A DNA stretch of 32,471 bases from an uncultured Clostridium sp. (GTDB taxonomy: Bacteria; Bacillota; Clostridia; TANB77; CAG-508). The translations under genes were made by a program, and so were the position numbers. The stretch's first letter is position 1. The number at the start of each line of letters is the position of its first letter. Shown here in pieces: positions 1-9,284 of this stretch. The stretch lies in the NCBI GenBank assembly GCA_946487895.1, contig CAMLUO010000010.1, forward strand, positions 1 through 32,471, read 5' to 3'. Under the pieces are notes generated by a model. It was not told the DNA's origin. It saw only the letters and a program-made list of their open reading frames with translations, and searched no databases.

Positions 1-2
1 AA

Positions 3-848
3 AAAACAGGTGCAGGTATGATGGACTGCAAAAAAGTTTTAACAGAAACAGATGGAGATATGGAAAAAGCAATTGAATTATTACGTGAAAGAGGAATAGC
101 AAAAGCAGCTAAAAAATCTGGAAGAATTGCAGCAGAAGGATTAGTTGAAGCATATGTTTCAGAAGACGGAAAAACAGGAGCAATTGTAGAAGTTAATTCA
201 GAAACAGATTTCGTAGCAAAAAATGAAGAATTTAAAACATTTGTAATGAATGTTGCAAAACAAATAGTAGAAAAAAATCCAAAAGATGTTGAAGAACTAT
301 TAGCACAAGATTCAATTGAAGTACCAGGAAAAACTGTTAATGAAGTATTAGTTGAAAAAATAGCTACAATTGGAGAAAACATGACTATAAGAAGATTTGC
401 AAGATTTGAAGCAGAAGGATTAGTTGAAAAATATATCCATGGAGATGGAAAAATAGCTGTTTTAGTAAATATGAAAAAAGGAACATCAGAAGTTGCAAAA
501 GACATTTGTATGCAAATTGCAGCAGCAAGACCAGAATATTTAAATGAACAATCAGTTCCTGCAGAAAGAGTTGAAAAAGAAAAAGAAATTTTAAAAGCTC
601 AAACAATGAATGAAGGAAAACCAGAAGCAATTGCAGAAAAAATAGTACAAGGAAGAATTGGAAAATTCTTTGGAGAAATATGCTTAGTAGACCAAGCATT
701 TGTAAAAGATCCAAATAAAAAAGTATCACAAGTATTAAAAGAAAATGATGCAGAAGTAGTAGAATTTGCAAGATTTGAAAAAGGTGAAGGAATCGAGAAA
801 AAAGAAGAAAACTTTGCTGAAGAAGTTATGAAACAAGCAGGAATTTAA
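3..848 (+). CDS. tsf: Elongation factor Ts, 5'-truncated by window edge
   Basis: EF-Ts is the guanine-nucleotide exchange factor that recycles EF-Tu in the cytoplasm. The frame is open to the left edge and reads KTGAG before the first ATG at 18, matching the EF-Ts N-terminal signature TGAGMMDCKKVL, so the ATG at 18 is internal and the true start lies outside the window. The visible 281 residues include the end of the UBA-like N-terminal domain and the second signature EVNSETDFVAKN, followed by the two core subdomains. In Firmicutes rpsB normally precedes tsf and pyrH follows it; pyrH does follow here. A hairpin terminator comes right after the stop, so tsf and pyrH are probably partly uncoupled in transcription. 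No anomalies are seen in the visible part. Confidence 0.97.
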   Translation, partial: KTGAGMMDCKKVLTETDGDMEKAIELLRERGIAKAAKKSGRIAAEGLVEAYVSEDGKTGAIVEVNSETDFVAKNEEFKTFVMNVAKQIVEKNPKDVEELLAQDSIEVPGKTVNEVLVEKIATIGENMTIRRFARFEAEGLVEKYIHGDGKIAVLVNMKKGTSEVAKDICMQIAAARPEYLNEQSVPAERVEKEKEILKAQTMNEGKPEAIAEKIVQGRIGKFFGEICLVDQAFVKDPNKKVSQVLKENDAEVVEFARFEKGEGIEKKEENFAEEVMKQAGI

Positions 849-861
849 GAAAAAATTAAGA

Positions 862-890
862 AATATACCAAAAATGGTATATTTTTTTTT
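862..890 (+). terminator. Intrinsic terminator after tsf
   Basis: A perfect 9-base inverted repeat (862-870 and 875-883) encloses an AAAA loop and runs into a T tract to 890. It lies 14 bases after the tsf stop and before the pyrH ribosome binding site, so it should end or attenuate tsf transcripts. Confidence 0.85.
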
Positions 891-942
891 ATTTATATGA
901 TAGAATATCTCTGATAAGAATATAATAAGGAGAGTGGAAAAA

Positions 943-1650
943 TTGTCAGAAGTAAAATACAAGAGAGTATTACTAAAATTAAGTGGAGAGGCATTAGCAG
1001 GAGAACAAAAGACTGGAGTAGATGTAGAAACAGTAGGAAAAATATGTGATAAAATAAAAGAAATAGTAGATATGGGAGTACAAGTAGCAGTAGTAGTAGG
1101 AGGAGGAAACTTCTGGAGAGGAAGAAACGGACATCAAATGGAAAGAACAACAGCAGACTACATGGGAATGCTTGCAACAGCAATGAATGGACTAGCACTT
1201 CAAGATGCACTAGAAGCAAGAGGAGTATATTCAAGAGTACAAACATCAATAGAAATGAGAGAAATAGCAGAACCATTTATACAAAGAAAAGCAGAAAAAC
1301 ATTTAAATAGAGGAAGAGTAGTAATATTTGCATGTGGTACAGGACATCCATACTTTACAACAGACACAGCAGCAGTACTAAGAGCAATAGAAATAAAAGC
1401 AGAAATAATACTACTTGGAAAAACAGTAGATGGAGTATATTCAGCAGATCCAAAATTGGATTCAACAGCTACAAAATATGATGAAATATCTTATATGGAA
1501 GTTTTAGAAAAAGATTTAAAAGTTATGGATTCAACAGCAACAGCAATGTGTAGAGATAATGATATGCCTTTATTAGTATTTGAAATAGCAAAACCAGAAA
1601 ATATAGTAAAAGCTATTAAAGGTGAAAAAATAGGAACAATAGTTAGATAG
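943..1650 (+). CDS. pyrH: UMP kinase (uridylate kinase)
   Basis: Bacterial UMP kinase phosphorylates UMP to UDP in pyrimidine nucleotide synthesis and acts as a cytoplasmic hexamer of the amino-acid kinase fold. Motifs in order: KLSGEAL near residue 11 (phosphate binding), [40 protein letters not shown], and VYSADP near the nucleotide site. The start is chosen at TTG 943 rather than the in-frame GTG at 934, because the AAGGAGAG ribosome binding site at 927-934 would overlap GTG 934 but sits correctly before 943. The protein then begins [18 protein letters not shown], typical for PyrH, and is 235 aa long, the usual length. It is followed closely by frr. Confidence 0.96.
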   Translation: MSEVKYKRVLLKLSGEALAGEQKTGVDVETVGKICDKIKEIVDMGVQVAVVVGGGNFWRGRNGHQMERTTADYMGMLATAMNGLALQDALEARGVYSRVQTSIEMREIAEPFIQRKAEKHLNRGRVVIFACGTGHPYFTTDTAAVLRAIEIKAEIILLGKTVDGVYSADPKLDSTATKYDEISYMEVLEKDLKVMDSTATAMCRDNDMPLLVFEIAKPENIVKAIKGEKIGTIVR

Positions 1651-1667
1651 GAAGAGGAGAGATAAAA

Positions 1668-2216
1668 ATGGATTATACAAATTTAAAAGAAAAAATGGAA
1701 AAATCAATAAGTGTATATAGTGAAAGACTAGCAGAAGTAAGAGCTGGTAGAGCTAACCCAGCAATTTTAAATAAGGTAAAAATAGACTATTATGGAACAC
1801 CAACACCAATAAATCAAGTAGCAGGAATATCTGTTCCAGAAGCAAGACTAATAGTAATTCAACCATGGGATGCAAGTATTTTAAAAGAAATAGAAAGAGC
1901 AATTTTAGCATCAGAAATTGGAATAAATCCAAACAATGATGGAAAAGTAATAAGACTAGCTTTCCCTGAATTAAATGAAGAAAGAAGAAAAGAAATAGTA
2001 AAAGATGTTCGTAAAATGGCTGAAGAAGCAAAAGTTGCAGTTAGAGCAATAAGAAGAGAAGGAATAGATGAAGCTAAAAAAGAGCAAAAAGACGGAGATA
2101 TTACTGAAGACGAATTAAAACAAGCTGAAAATGAAATTCAAAAAATTACAGACAAAAGCATTGAAGAAATTGATAAAATATTAGAAAATAAAGAGAAAGA
2201 AGTAATGTCTGTTTAA
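1668..2216 (+). CDS. frr: Ribosome recycling factor
   Basis: RRF acts with EF-G to split post-termination ribosomes. The 182-aa product carries the family hallmarks RAGRANPAIL near residue 26, YYGTPTPINQVA, the ISVPEARLIVIQPWD strand, and the long charged C-terminal helices of the three-helix bundle. AGAGGAGAG precedes the ATG. It sits 17 bases after pyrH, the classic pyrH-frr pairing, and ispA follows 28 bases later. Length and sequence look intact. Confidence 0.97.
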   Translation: MDYTNLKEKMEKSISVYSERLAEVRAGRANPAILNKVKIDYYGTPTPINQVAGISVPEARLIVIQPWDASILKEIERAILASEIGINPNNDGKVIRLAFPELNEERRKEIVKDVRKMAEEAKVAVRAIRREGIDEAKKEQKDGDITEDELKQAENEIQKITDKSIEEIDKILENKEKEVMSV

Positions 2217-2244
2217 AGCAATTGGAAACATTCAGGAGAAGAAA

Positions 2245-3160
2245 ATGGAATTTAAAGAAAAATTAAAAGTTTATCAAGAGAAGATAAATCAAGAATTAGA
2301 TAAATATTTGAGAAAATATGATTGTCCAGAAAAGGTTTTAAATGATGCCATGGAGTATAGCTTAATGGCAGGAGGAAAACGTTTAAGACCTATTTTAATA
2401 ATGGCAACATTTGAAATATTTGAAAAACAAACTGCTACATGTATGCCATATGCAGTTGCAATAGAAATGGTACATGATTTTTCGCTAATTCATGATGATT
2501 TACCAGGAATTGATAATGATGATTTTAGACATGGAAAACCTACAAACCATAAAAAATTCAATGAAGCAACTGCCATTCTAGCAGGTGATGGCTTATTAAA
2601 TTATGCATATATGGTTATTAGTGAAGACTTAGAAAATACTTCAAAGCAATTAGCAGAAGCAAATATAAATACAAGCGAATTGCAAAATAAAATAAGAGTT
2701 TTCCAAGAATTTTCACGGAGCAGTTGATAGAATGATTGCAGGAGAATATATAGATACTGAATTAGAAGGAAAACAAATTTCTGAAGAAACTCTTGAATAT
2801 ATTCATAAAAACAAAACAGGGGCTTTATTAAGATTATGTGTAAGAATGGGAGCAATACTTGCAAATGCAAGCAAACAAGATATAAATAAGCTAACAAATT
2901 ATGCAGAAAAAATTGGTTTAGCATTTCAAATAAAAGATGATATTTTATCAGAAGAAGGAAATGAAAAGGTTTTAGGTAAGCCAGTTGGAAATGATAAAGA
3001 GTTAGAAAAATGTACATATGTATCACAATATGGACTAGAAAAATCAAAAGAGATTCTAAATCAAATAACAAAAGAAGCAATAGATGAATTAGAAGAATAT
3101 GGAGAAAAGGCAGACTTTCTAAGAGGTTTAGCTTTATATATTCAAAATAGAAACAAATAA
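2245..3160 (+). CDS. ispA: Farnesyl/geranylgeranyl diphosphate synthase, interrupted by a +1 frameshift
   Basis: This trans-prenyltransferase condenses IPP with allylic diphosphates to make the FPP that UppS, encoded next, extends. The first frame (2245-2727) has the substrate motif GGKRLRP and the first Asp-rich motif HDDLPGIDNDD. The second frame contains the second Asp-rich motif FQIKDDIL. They are in different frames: 0-frame reading ends in a TGA at 2725-2727. Removing the C at 2716 (TCA-C-GGA) joins FQEFS to GAVDRMIAGEYIDTE, which restores the family pattern. The rejoined product would be 304 aa, the normal length, with both catalytic motifs intact. Because an FPP source is normally needed, a consensus error or translational frameshifting is at least as likely as true loss. 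The zero-frame codon at the break is CGG. Confidence 0.9.
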
Positions 3161-3173
3161 GAGAGGTTGAAAA

Positions 3174-3887
3174 ATGGATTTTGATAAGAATTATATGCCA
3201 AAACATATTGCCATCATAATGGATGGAAATAGAAGATGGGCAAAAGCACAAGGAAAACCAGCAAGTTTTGGACATAAAGAAGGAGCAAAAACACTTGAAA
3301 AAATAGTGAGGTATGCAAATAAAATAGGATTAGGATATATAACAGTATATGCCTTTTCAACAGAAAACTGGAAAAGAACAGAAGATGAAGTAAAAGCTTT
3401 AATGCTATTACTACAAAATTATCTGGATGATTACTCAAAAAGAGCAGATACAGAAAATATAAGAGTAAAAATATTAGGAGATATATCTGCACTTTCAGAA
3501 GGAATGCAAAAAAGTATAATAAAATGTATGGAAAGAACAAAAGATAATACAGGAGTAACATTTAATATTGCATTAAATTATGGCGGAAGAAATGAAATAG
3601 TAAAAGCAGTAAAAGAAATAGCCCTGCAAGTGCAATCAGGTGCAACAAAACCAGAAGATATAACAGAAGAAATGATATCAGAACATTTATACACAAAAAA
3701 TGAGCCAGACCCAGACTTAGTAATTAGAACAAGTGGGGAATTAAGATTAAGTAATTTCTTGCCATGGCAATCAGTATATTCAGAATTATTATTTGTACAA
3801 AAGAATTGGCCGGATTTTACTGAAGAAGATTTAGACAATGCAATAATAGAATATCAAAAAAGAACAAGAAAATTTGGAGCAAATTAA
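3174..3887 (+). CDS. uppS: Undecaprenyl diphosphate synthase (isoprenyl transferase)
   Basis: A cis-prenyltransferase that extends FPP with IPP to the C55 lipid carrier for cell-wall synthesis. The 237-aa product has the catalytic motif IIMDGNRRWAK with Asp17, the YAFSTENWKR segment, FNIALNYGGRNEI, and the C-terminal signature RTSGELRLSNFLPWQSVYSELLF. AGAGAGG lies before ATG 3174, only 13 bases after the ispA stop. The order ispA-uppS-cdsA links the supply of prenyl donor, lipid carrier and phospholipid precursor in one operon. Confidence 0.97.
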   Translation: MDFDKNYMPKHIAIIMDGNRRWAKAQGKPASFGHKEGAKTLEKIVRYANKIGLGYITVYAFSTENWKRTEDEVKALMLLLQNYLDDYSKRADTENIRVKILGDISALSEGMQKSIIKCMERTKDNTGVTFNIALNYGGRNEIVKAVKEIALQVQSGATKPEDITEEMISEHLYTKNEPDPDLVIRTSGELRLSNFLPWQSVYSELLFVQKNWPDFTEEDLDNAIIEYQKRTRKFGAN

Positions 3888-3898
3888 AGGAGAGAAAC

Positions 3899-4702
3899 AT
3901 GGATATAAAAAGAATAACCTCTGGACTATTAGGATTTCCACTAGTATTAATAATTTTATTAATTGGGAATAAATATATAGTAGATATAGCATTAGCAATA
4001 ATTGCATTACTTGCAATGAATGAATATTTTAATGCAGTACAAAAAGTATCAAATCCGGTAAGATGGGTAGGATATTTAAGCTGTTTTAGTATAGCACTAA
4101 TACACTTAGTACCAGCAGAAGCATTAACTATGGTAGTAACACTTTCAGTACCAACAATATTACTAATATTATTTGCACAAGTAATTGCAACAGAAATGAG
4201 AACAACCTTCAAAGATATTGCATATACTTTTTTAGGAATATTTTATGTAGTATTTTTCATGATATTTGTAGCACTTATAGATGGTATGCAAAATGGAAAA
4301 ATATTAATATGGTATGCAATAATTGCAGCGTGGGGAACTGACATATTTGCATATTTTATAGGAAAACATTTTGGAAAACACAAATTTAGCAAAGTAAGTC
4401 CTAAAAAATCAATAGAAGGATGTATAGCAGGAACAGTAGGAGCAATACTATTAATGTTATTGTACACATATGTAGCAAATACCTTCTGGGGCATGAATTA
4501 TTCTTATGGATTTATAGCTATGATATCAGTAATACTTAGCTTAATCGGACAAATTGGAGACTTTGCAGCTTCAAGTATAAAAAGATATGTAGATATAAAA
4601 GATTTCAGCAATCTTATACCAGGACATGGAGGAATGTTAGACAGAATTGACAGTTTAATATTCTTAGCACCATTTGCATATGCATTCTTTACATTACTAT
4701 AA
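3899..4702 (+). CDS. cdsA: Phosphatidate cytidylyltransferase
   Basis: Integral membrane enzyme making CDP-diacylglycerol from phosphatidate and CTP, the branch point of phospholipid synthesis. The 267-aa protein begins with MDIKRITSGLLGFPLVL and has about seven to eight hydrophobic segments. The CdsA signature lies near residues 214-252: IGQIGDFAASSIKR, then KDF and PGHGGMLDRIDS. AAAGGAGAG precedes the ATG, 11 bases after the uppS stop. dxr would normally follow in this gene order, but a large palindromic element follows instead. Confidence 0.96.
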   Translation: MDIKRITSGLLGFPLVLIILLIGNKYIVDIALAIIALLAMNEYFNAVQKVSNPVRWVGYLSCFSIALIHLVPAEALTMVVTLSVPTILLILFAQVIATEMRTTFKDIAYTFLGIFYVVFFMIFVALIDGMQNGKILIWYAIIAAWGTDIFAYFIGKHFGKHKFSKVSPKKSIEGCIAGTVGAILLMLLYTYVANTFWGMNYSYGFIAMISVILSLIGQIGDFAASSIKRYVDIKDFSNLIPGHGGMLDRIDSLIFLAPFAYAFFTLL

Positions 4703-4703
4703 A

Positions 4704-5034
4704 AGGGATTAGGGGACGGTCCTTAAAATCCCTAAATTTTGGGAATGAGGGACGGACCTTAAAATATAAAAAATAAATGATAATATCTTAATAATTTATC
4801 TCATTTCTCGGCTAACATTACATCTTGAATAAATTCTAAAATTATCAAGCAGGCACCTCTCAAAGCGAGTTTGAGATTCTCCTACTTGATAATTAAAGAA
4901 TTTATAACAAGATTCCATTCACATTCGAAATTTCATAAATTATTAAGATATTATCATTTGCATAGATAGAATGAGTAAAGGTCCGTCCCAAAATCCCTGA
5001 AAAACGGGACTTTTAGGACCGTCCCCTAATCCCT
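4704..5034. repeat. 331-base giant palindromic (MITE-like) element between cdsA and rseP
   Basis: No gene is seen here; the stretch is one nested inverted repeat. Outer arms 4704-4723 and 5015-5034 are a perfect 20-base match, 4749-4760 pairs with 4978-4989 (12 of 12), 4775-4798 with 4936-4959 (24 of 24), and 4841-4853 with 4881-4893 (12 of 13). A small hairpin, CTCAAA/TTTGAG, closes the apex at 4859-4875. The apex coincides with the centre of the outer arms, so the whole element can fold as a single long hairpin. It begins two bases after the cdsA stop and ends just before the rseP ribosome binding site. It has no coding capacity, so if mobile it would depend on a transposase elsewhere. The GGGGACGGTCC-type ends resemble, without matching, other intergenic repeats in the window. 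Confidence 0.88.
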
Positions 5035-5052
5035 GATTGAAAGGAGAAAAAA

Positions 5053-6303
5053 TTGATTTCATTTTTAATTGCGGCAATCAAAATAATTATATTACTTGGA
5101 TTTCTAATTTTAATTCATGAAGCAGGACATTTTATAGTTGCAAAACTTTGCAAAGTAAAAGTAAATGAATTTGCAATAGGATTTGGACCTGTTATATGGA
5201 AAAAACAAGGAAAAGAAACCCAATATGCTTTACGATTAATACCATTAGGTGGATTTGTAAGTATGGAAGGAGAAGATGAAAGGTCAGAAGATGATAGGTC
5301 TTTTTCAAAAGCTAGCATTCCAAAAAGAATGGCAATTGTTGTAGCCGGAGCAACTGTTAATATAGTATTTGCGATAATTGTATATTTTGCATTAATTACA
5401 ACAAGTGGAACATACGTATCAAATAAGGTCGCAAATACAGTAGATGGCTATGCCGCGCAGCAAATTGGCTTACAAAGTGGAGATGAAATAATAGAAATTA
5501 ATGGTGAAAAAGTAAAAAGTCAAAAAGATATAAATGAAATAGTTACAAATTCTAATGGAGAAGAGATTGATATAAAAGTAAATAGAAATGGAGAAATTTT
5601 AGAATATACTACAAAACCAACAGAAGTACCAGTAAAGACAACAGGAATTTATTTAGATGATAATGCAAAAATTGTTACAGTAGAGAAAGGAAGTAGCAGT
5701 GAAAGAAGTGGAGTACAAGCAAATGATAGATTGATTAAAGTAAATGATGTAGAAATTAATGGAGATCCAAATAAAGCAGTTGAAACAATTAATGAAAAAG
5801 GTTTAAATACAATGGTATTAACAGTAGAAAGAGATGACCAGCAGATAGAAATAGAATTAACACCAGATTATTATTCAACATACTATTTAGGAGTAAACTT
5901 AGGTCAAGCACCAGATACATTTTGGAATAGATGTATAAATGGTGGAATGCAAACAGCAGAGTTTTTAGGCCCAATAGTAGATAGCATCAAACAATTATTT
6001 ACAGGTCAAGTTGGAGTAGACCAAATGATGGGTCCAGTTGGAATTTCAGAAGTGATTGCAAAAACAGATGGAGTTAGAGAATTCTTCCAAATGATGGCTT
6101 TAATTTCTCTATCTCTTGGAGTAACAAACTTGTTACCAATTCCAGCACTTGATGGTGGAAAGTTATTAATTTTAATTATTGAAGCAATTAGAAGAAAACC
6201 ACTAAAACAAGAAACAGAAATTAATATACAATTGTTAGGATTTTCAATTTTAATAGCACTTTCACTTTATGTTTCATATAATGATATATTGAGGATATTT
6301 TAA
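5053..6303 (+). CDS. rseP: RIP metalloprotease RseP (site-2 protease family)
   Basis: Intramembrane zinc metalloprotease that cleaves anti-sigma factors and other membrane substrates within the bilayer. The 416-aa protein has the zinc motif HEAGH at residues 22-26 in the first transmembrane helix, two PDZ domains (about residues 125-195 and 200-275), and the C-terminal motif LLPIPALDGGK with Asp367 as third zinc ligand. The start is TTG 5053, with AAGGAG at 5041-5046; the protein then opens with a hydrophobic helix ending in the zinc motif, as expected. It is separated from cdsA by the palindromic element and followed by a terminator. Confidence 0.96.
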   Translation: MISFLIAAIKIIILLGFLILIHEAGHFIVAKLCKVKVNEFAIGFGPVIWKKQGKETQYALRLIPLGGFVSMEGEDERSEDDRSFSKASIPKRMAIVVAGATVNIVFAIIVYFALITTSGTYVSNKVANTVDGYAAQQIGLQSGDEIIEINGEKVKSQKDINEIVTNSNGEEIDIKVNRNGEILEYTTKPTEVPVKTTGIYLDDNAKIVTVEKGSSSERSGVQANDRLIKVNDVEINGDPNKAVETINEKGLNTMVLTVERDDQQIEIELTPDYYSTYYLGVNLGQAPDTFWNRCINGGMQTAEFLGPIVDSIKQLFTGQVGVDQMMGPVGISEVIAKTDGVREFFQMMALISLSLGVTNLLPIPALDGGKLLILIIEAIRRKPLKQETEINIQLLGFSILIALSLYVSYNDILRIF

Positions 6304-6328
6304 ATTCAGACAAAAAGTCTGAATTTTT
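6302..6328 (+). terminator. Intrinsic terminator after rseP
   Basis: A perfect 10-base stem (6302-6311 with 6317-6326) around an AAAAA loop runs into a T stretch. The left arm overlaps the rseP stop codon. It separates the housekeeping cluster from the CRISPR operon promoter that starts 10 bases later. Confidence 0.88.
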
Positions 6329-6337
6329 TAAATAAAA

Positions 6338-6366
6338 TTGACATTTGAAGTGATATGAAATATTAT
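6338..6366 (+). promoter_or_regulatory. Sigma-A type promoter of the cas operon
   Basis: TTGACA at 6338-6343, a 17-base spacer, and TATTAT at 6361-6366 form a near-consensus promoter. It is the only strong candidate before the cas genes and would also have to transcribe the array, which has no leader of its own. Confidence 0.75.
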
Positions 6367-6445
6367 AAATAAAGAAAAAAGTTTACAAGTCGACAAGTTT
6401 CGGCACAATATACAAAAATTTTAAGATATACTACAAAATATAAAA

Positions 6446-8302
6446 TTGAAAACAAAAATATATTTAAATGACTGGTTTATAAATTGTGGTATAGTAGGAT
6501 TTTTAAGAATACTAGAACACAATGAAGATAACTTTGCAAAAATCAATGAAAACTATATAACTTTTGAGACAGAAAAATTAAAAAACTTCCACAAATACTA
6601 TTTCAAATTTTTCTTTGATAAATACAATATCGGTAAAAGAACAAAAGAAAGAATAGAAAAGTCAATCGAGATAATAAAGACAGAAATAAAAAGGGAAACT
6701 GAAGATAAACAAGAGCAAAAACAAATACAAGAAAAGCTCAAAGCTGAGAAAAAATATATAAAGCAAATAATAAAAACTCAGCTAGATAAGATAAAAAAAT
6801 ATGAAACAGATACATATGAAAATATATTAAATGAATATAACAAAATAGATAAATTAAAAGGAAAAAATGATATTGATGAATTAGACAAAATAAAAGAAAA
6901 GATAATAAAAGAACTAAAAAAAGATAGTATAAATAAAAAACTAACATCAAATATTTTTAAAACTATATTAAGCAAAGAATACTTTGGACAACAAAGTTTT
7001 CTAAATGTAGTAAAAAATTCATTAACATTTGAAGAACAAGAAGAATTAATGTACAAAGATTATATAAGCAATATTATAGAAACAGATTTCTTACAGGAAA
7101 TAATAGAAGAAAAATACAAGGTAGAAGAAATAAAAAATAAATTAAAAGAAAAAATAAAAAGCAATCTATTAACAAAAGAAATAACAAAAGCATATACAAA
7201 CATATTAAAAAAATACATAGAAAAAGGAAAGAAATTAGAAGATATAAAAGAATACATAAAAGAAAATGTATTTTCATATTGCCATATGTGTGAAAATGAT
7301 AGAACAATTACAAGTAACTACACAGAAGGAAATTTTATACCACTTGCAGTAAGTAGTGAAAACATGAAAAATTTCTTCTGGAATCAAAATGTAAGCCTTC
7401 CAATATGTGATGTATGCAAGCTAATACTATTCTGCATACCAGCTGGAATATCAGTAATATCTAAAACAAAAAAAGAAAATGTAAGTGGACAAGTTGTATA
7501 TAGAGAAAAAGAAGTTAATTGTTTTGTAAATTATGATACTAATATTTATGAACTATTAAAAACAAACAACTATTTAACACAAAATTCTAAGCAAAACAAA
7601 TCATTTAATAATCCATATGCAGATTTGATATTAAATATAGTAGAACAAGAAAAAGAGTTAAGTGAATGGAAATTACAAAACATATTTGTAGTAGAATTTG
7701 AAACTGAATATCTATCATATAGTAGAATTGAATATTTTAATATAAAAAAACATATTGCAAAATTCTTCAAAAACTATGCTAGAAGTACATTAGGATATAT
7801 CAATAATTATAGATATAAACTTCAAATTATAGACTACATATTAAAAAATAAAGATATAAAATATATAATAAATGCAAGACAAAGAGAAGAATTAGGAAAA
7901 GAAAATAGAGATGGATTTAATAGCTATTTAGCAACAAAAACAAGAACATTTTTAAACCTATTAAAAAAGGAGGAGATAAATGTGGATGAAAAAATAAAGA
8001 AAAACAATGATAAACTATATGTTCTATACAATTTAGGTGTATCAATGCATGAAGAATTAAAAAGAAAAAATGAAATTAATAAAATAGGTGGTTATACAAA
8101 TAAGATGTTAAACAGCATAAGAGTAGAAAATAAAAAAGAATTTATGTATATAGTTATAAAAATTCATATGTCAATGGGAAAAGATGTATCACCAATATTT
8201 TTAGAAGTAATGCAAGATACAGATTTAGATTTTGAATCAATTGGACACAGTTTTGTAGCTGGATTAATTTCTAATAAATTTCAAAGAAAAGAAGAAAATT
8301 AA
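6446..8302 (+). CDS. cas8b1: Type I-B CRISPR large subunit Cas8b1/Cst1 (CxxC-CxxC family)
   Basis: Probable large subunit of a type I-B (Tneap-like) Cascade, which in related systems contacts the PAM and recruits Cas3. The N-terminus KIYLNDWFINCGIVGFLRIL resembles Cst1 proteins, and the protein holds a paired zinc-ribbon-like motif: C279xxC282 and C321xxC324. Residues about 60-270 are a very Lys/Glu-rich helical region. The length of 618 aa suits the family. The start is TTG 6446; there is a stop 22 bases upstream in frame and no good ribosome binding site, so initiation may be weak. It opens an operon with cas7, cas5 and cas3. No frameshift is seen in this gene. Confidence 0.85.
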   Translation: MKTKIYLNDWFINCGIVGFLRILEHNEDNFAKINENYITFETEKLKNFHKYYFKFFFDKYNIGKRTKERIEKSIEIIKTEIKRETEDKQEQKQIQEKLKAEKKYIKQIIKTQLDKIKKYETDTYENILNEYNKIDKLKGKNDIDELDKIKEKIIKELKKDSINKKLTSNIFKTILSKEYFGQQSFLNVVKNSLTFEEQEELMYKDYISNIIETDFLQEIIEEKYKVEEIKNKLKEKIKSNLLTKEITKAYTNILKKYIEKGKKLEDIKEYIKENVFSYCHMCENDRTITSNYTEGNFIPLAVSSENMKNFFWNQNVSLPICDVCKLILFCIPAGISVISKTKKENVSGQVVYREKEVNCFVNYDTNIYELLKTNNYLTQNSKQNKSFNNPYADLILNIVEQEKELSEWKLQNIFVVEFETEYLSYSRIEYFNIKKHIAKFFKNYARSTLGYINNYRYKLQIIDYILKNKDIKYIINARQREELGKENRDGFNSYLATKTRTFLNLLKKEEINVDEKIKKNNDKLYVLYNLGVSMHEELKRKNEINKIGGYTNKMLNSIRVENKKEFMYIVIKIHMSMGKDVSPIFLEVMQDTDLDFESIGHSFVAGLISNKFQRKEEN

Positions 8303-8323
8303 AGAATAATGGAGAGGAATAGT

Positions 8324-9239
8324 ATGAGTGAAATAAAAGAAAAAAATGGATTATCGATAACAATAATAATTAAAGCACAAAGCTTAAATTATGGAGAAGG
8401 AATAGGAAATATCTCTGAATTAAAAAAATTATCAAGAGGAGATGGAAGCACATACACATTTGAGTCAAGACAAGCTATAAGATATGACATTGCAAGATTA
8501 GGAAATAAAATGTTTGGATGGAATTTAGAAGTTGTAGATAAGTCAAAAGGAACAGTACAATTTAAAGATGAACTAACAATAGAAGATTCACAAGAAATGG
8601 ATTTATTCCGAATACATGAAAACACCATCAAAAACACAAGAAGATAGAAGTTCAAAAAAAAGAAGTGCACCAGTAAGATTAAGTAATGCAATATCTTTAG
8701 AAGAATATAAAAGCGATATAGAATTTTTAAATAATAAAGGATTAGCAGATAGAATAAATGAATATGCAAATCTTGCGAATATAGAACAACATCTAAGTTT
8801 TTACACATATACAATAACAATAGATTTAGAAAAGGTTGGAGTAGATGCTGGTATTGAACTAGATAATGAAATAAGAGCAAAAAGAGTTAAAGAATTATTA
8901 GAAATTGTTAAACTTCTTAATAGAGAAATAAGAGGAAGAGAAGAAAACCTAAGCCCAATATTCATAATTGGAGGACTATACAAATTAAACTCACCATTTT
9001 TCTTGGGAAGAATTAAATTATATGGAAAAGACGGAGAATTTAGCTTAGATACAGAAATGTTAAAAGATACAATGACATTAAAATTAGGAGAAAATACAAT
9101 TGAAGAAGACACAAGAGTAGGAATAGTAAAAAATATATTAAAAAATGAAAAAGAAATAGAAGAAAACTTCAATACAACAAATATACAAGACTTTTTTGAA
9201 GATTTAGAAAATAAAGTAGAACAATATTATAAAGGCTAA
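8324..9239 (+). pseudogene. cas7: Type I-B Cascade backbone Cas7 (Cst2/DevR family), frameshifted
   Basis: Cas7 polymerises along the crRNA as the Cascade backbone. The start is ATG 8324 rather than ATG 8309, because GGAGAGG at 8311-8317 overlaps the latter. The first frame gives MSEIKEKNGLSITIIIKAQS and the Cst2-type segment LNYGEGIGNISELKKLSRGD, ending in EDSQEMDLF. The next frame continues YMKTPSK, RSAPVRLSNAISLEEY and IGGLYKLNSPFFLGRIKLYG. Dropping one C at 8608-8609 gives DLFEYMKT and a continuous product of 304 aa, the normal size. Read literally, the 0-frame ends at a TAG at 8645-8647 and the product is a useless stub of about 107 residues. The zero-frame codon at the break is CGA. It may be a pseudogene, an assembly error, or a frameshifting site. 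Confidence 0.82.
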
Positions 9240-9257
9240 TAAAGTAGGAAAGGAGTT

Positions 9258-9284
9258 TCATATAATGAAATTTTCATTATATGA
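9258..9284 (+). promoter_or_regulatory. Intercistronic hairpin over the cas7-cas5 junction
   Basis: A perfect 13-base inverted repeat (9258-9270 and 9272-9284, one-base spacer) lies between the only AAAGGAG ribosome binding site (9249-9255) and the cas5 ATG. It covers the ATG of an eight-codon reading frame and could modulate translation or mark an RNA processing site. Confidence 0.6.

Noticed and set aside
385..771. Long minus-strand open frame opposite tsf, and many similar Leu/Phe-rich frames opposite other genes
   Set aside because: They are shadows of A-rich coding strands: low-complexity Leu/Phe/Ile composition, no ribosome binding sites, and they overlap well conserved genes.
934..936. 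GTG 934 as the pyrH start
   Set aside because: It overlaps the AAGGAGAG ribosome binding site; TTG 943 is properly spaced and gives the usual N-terminus.
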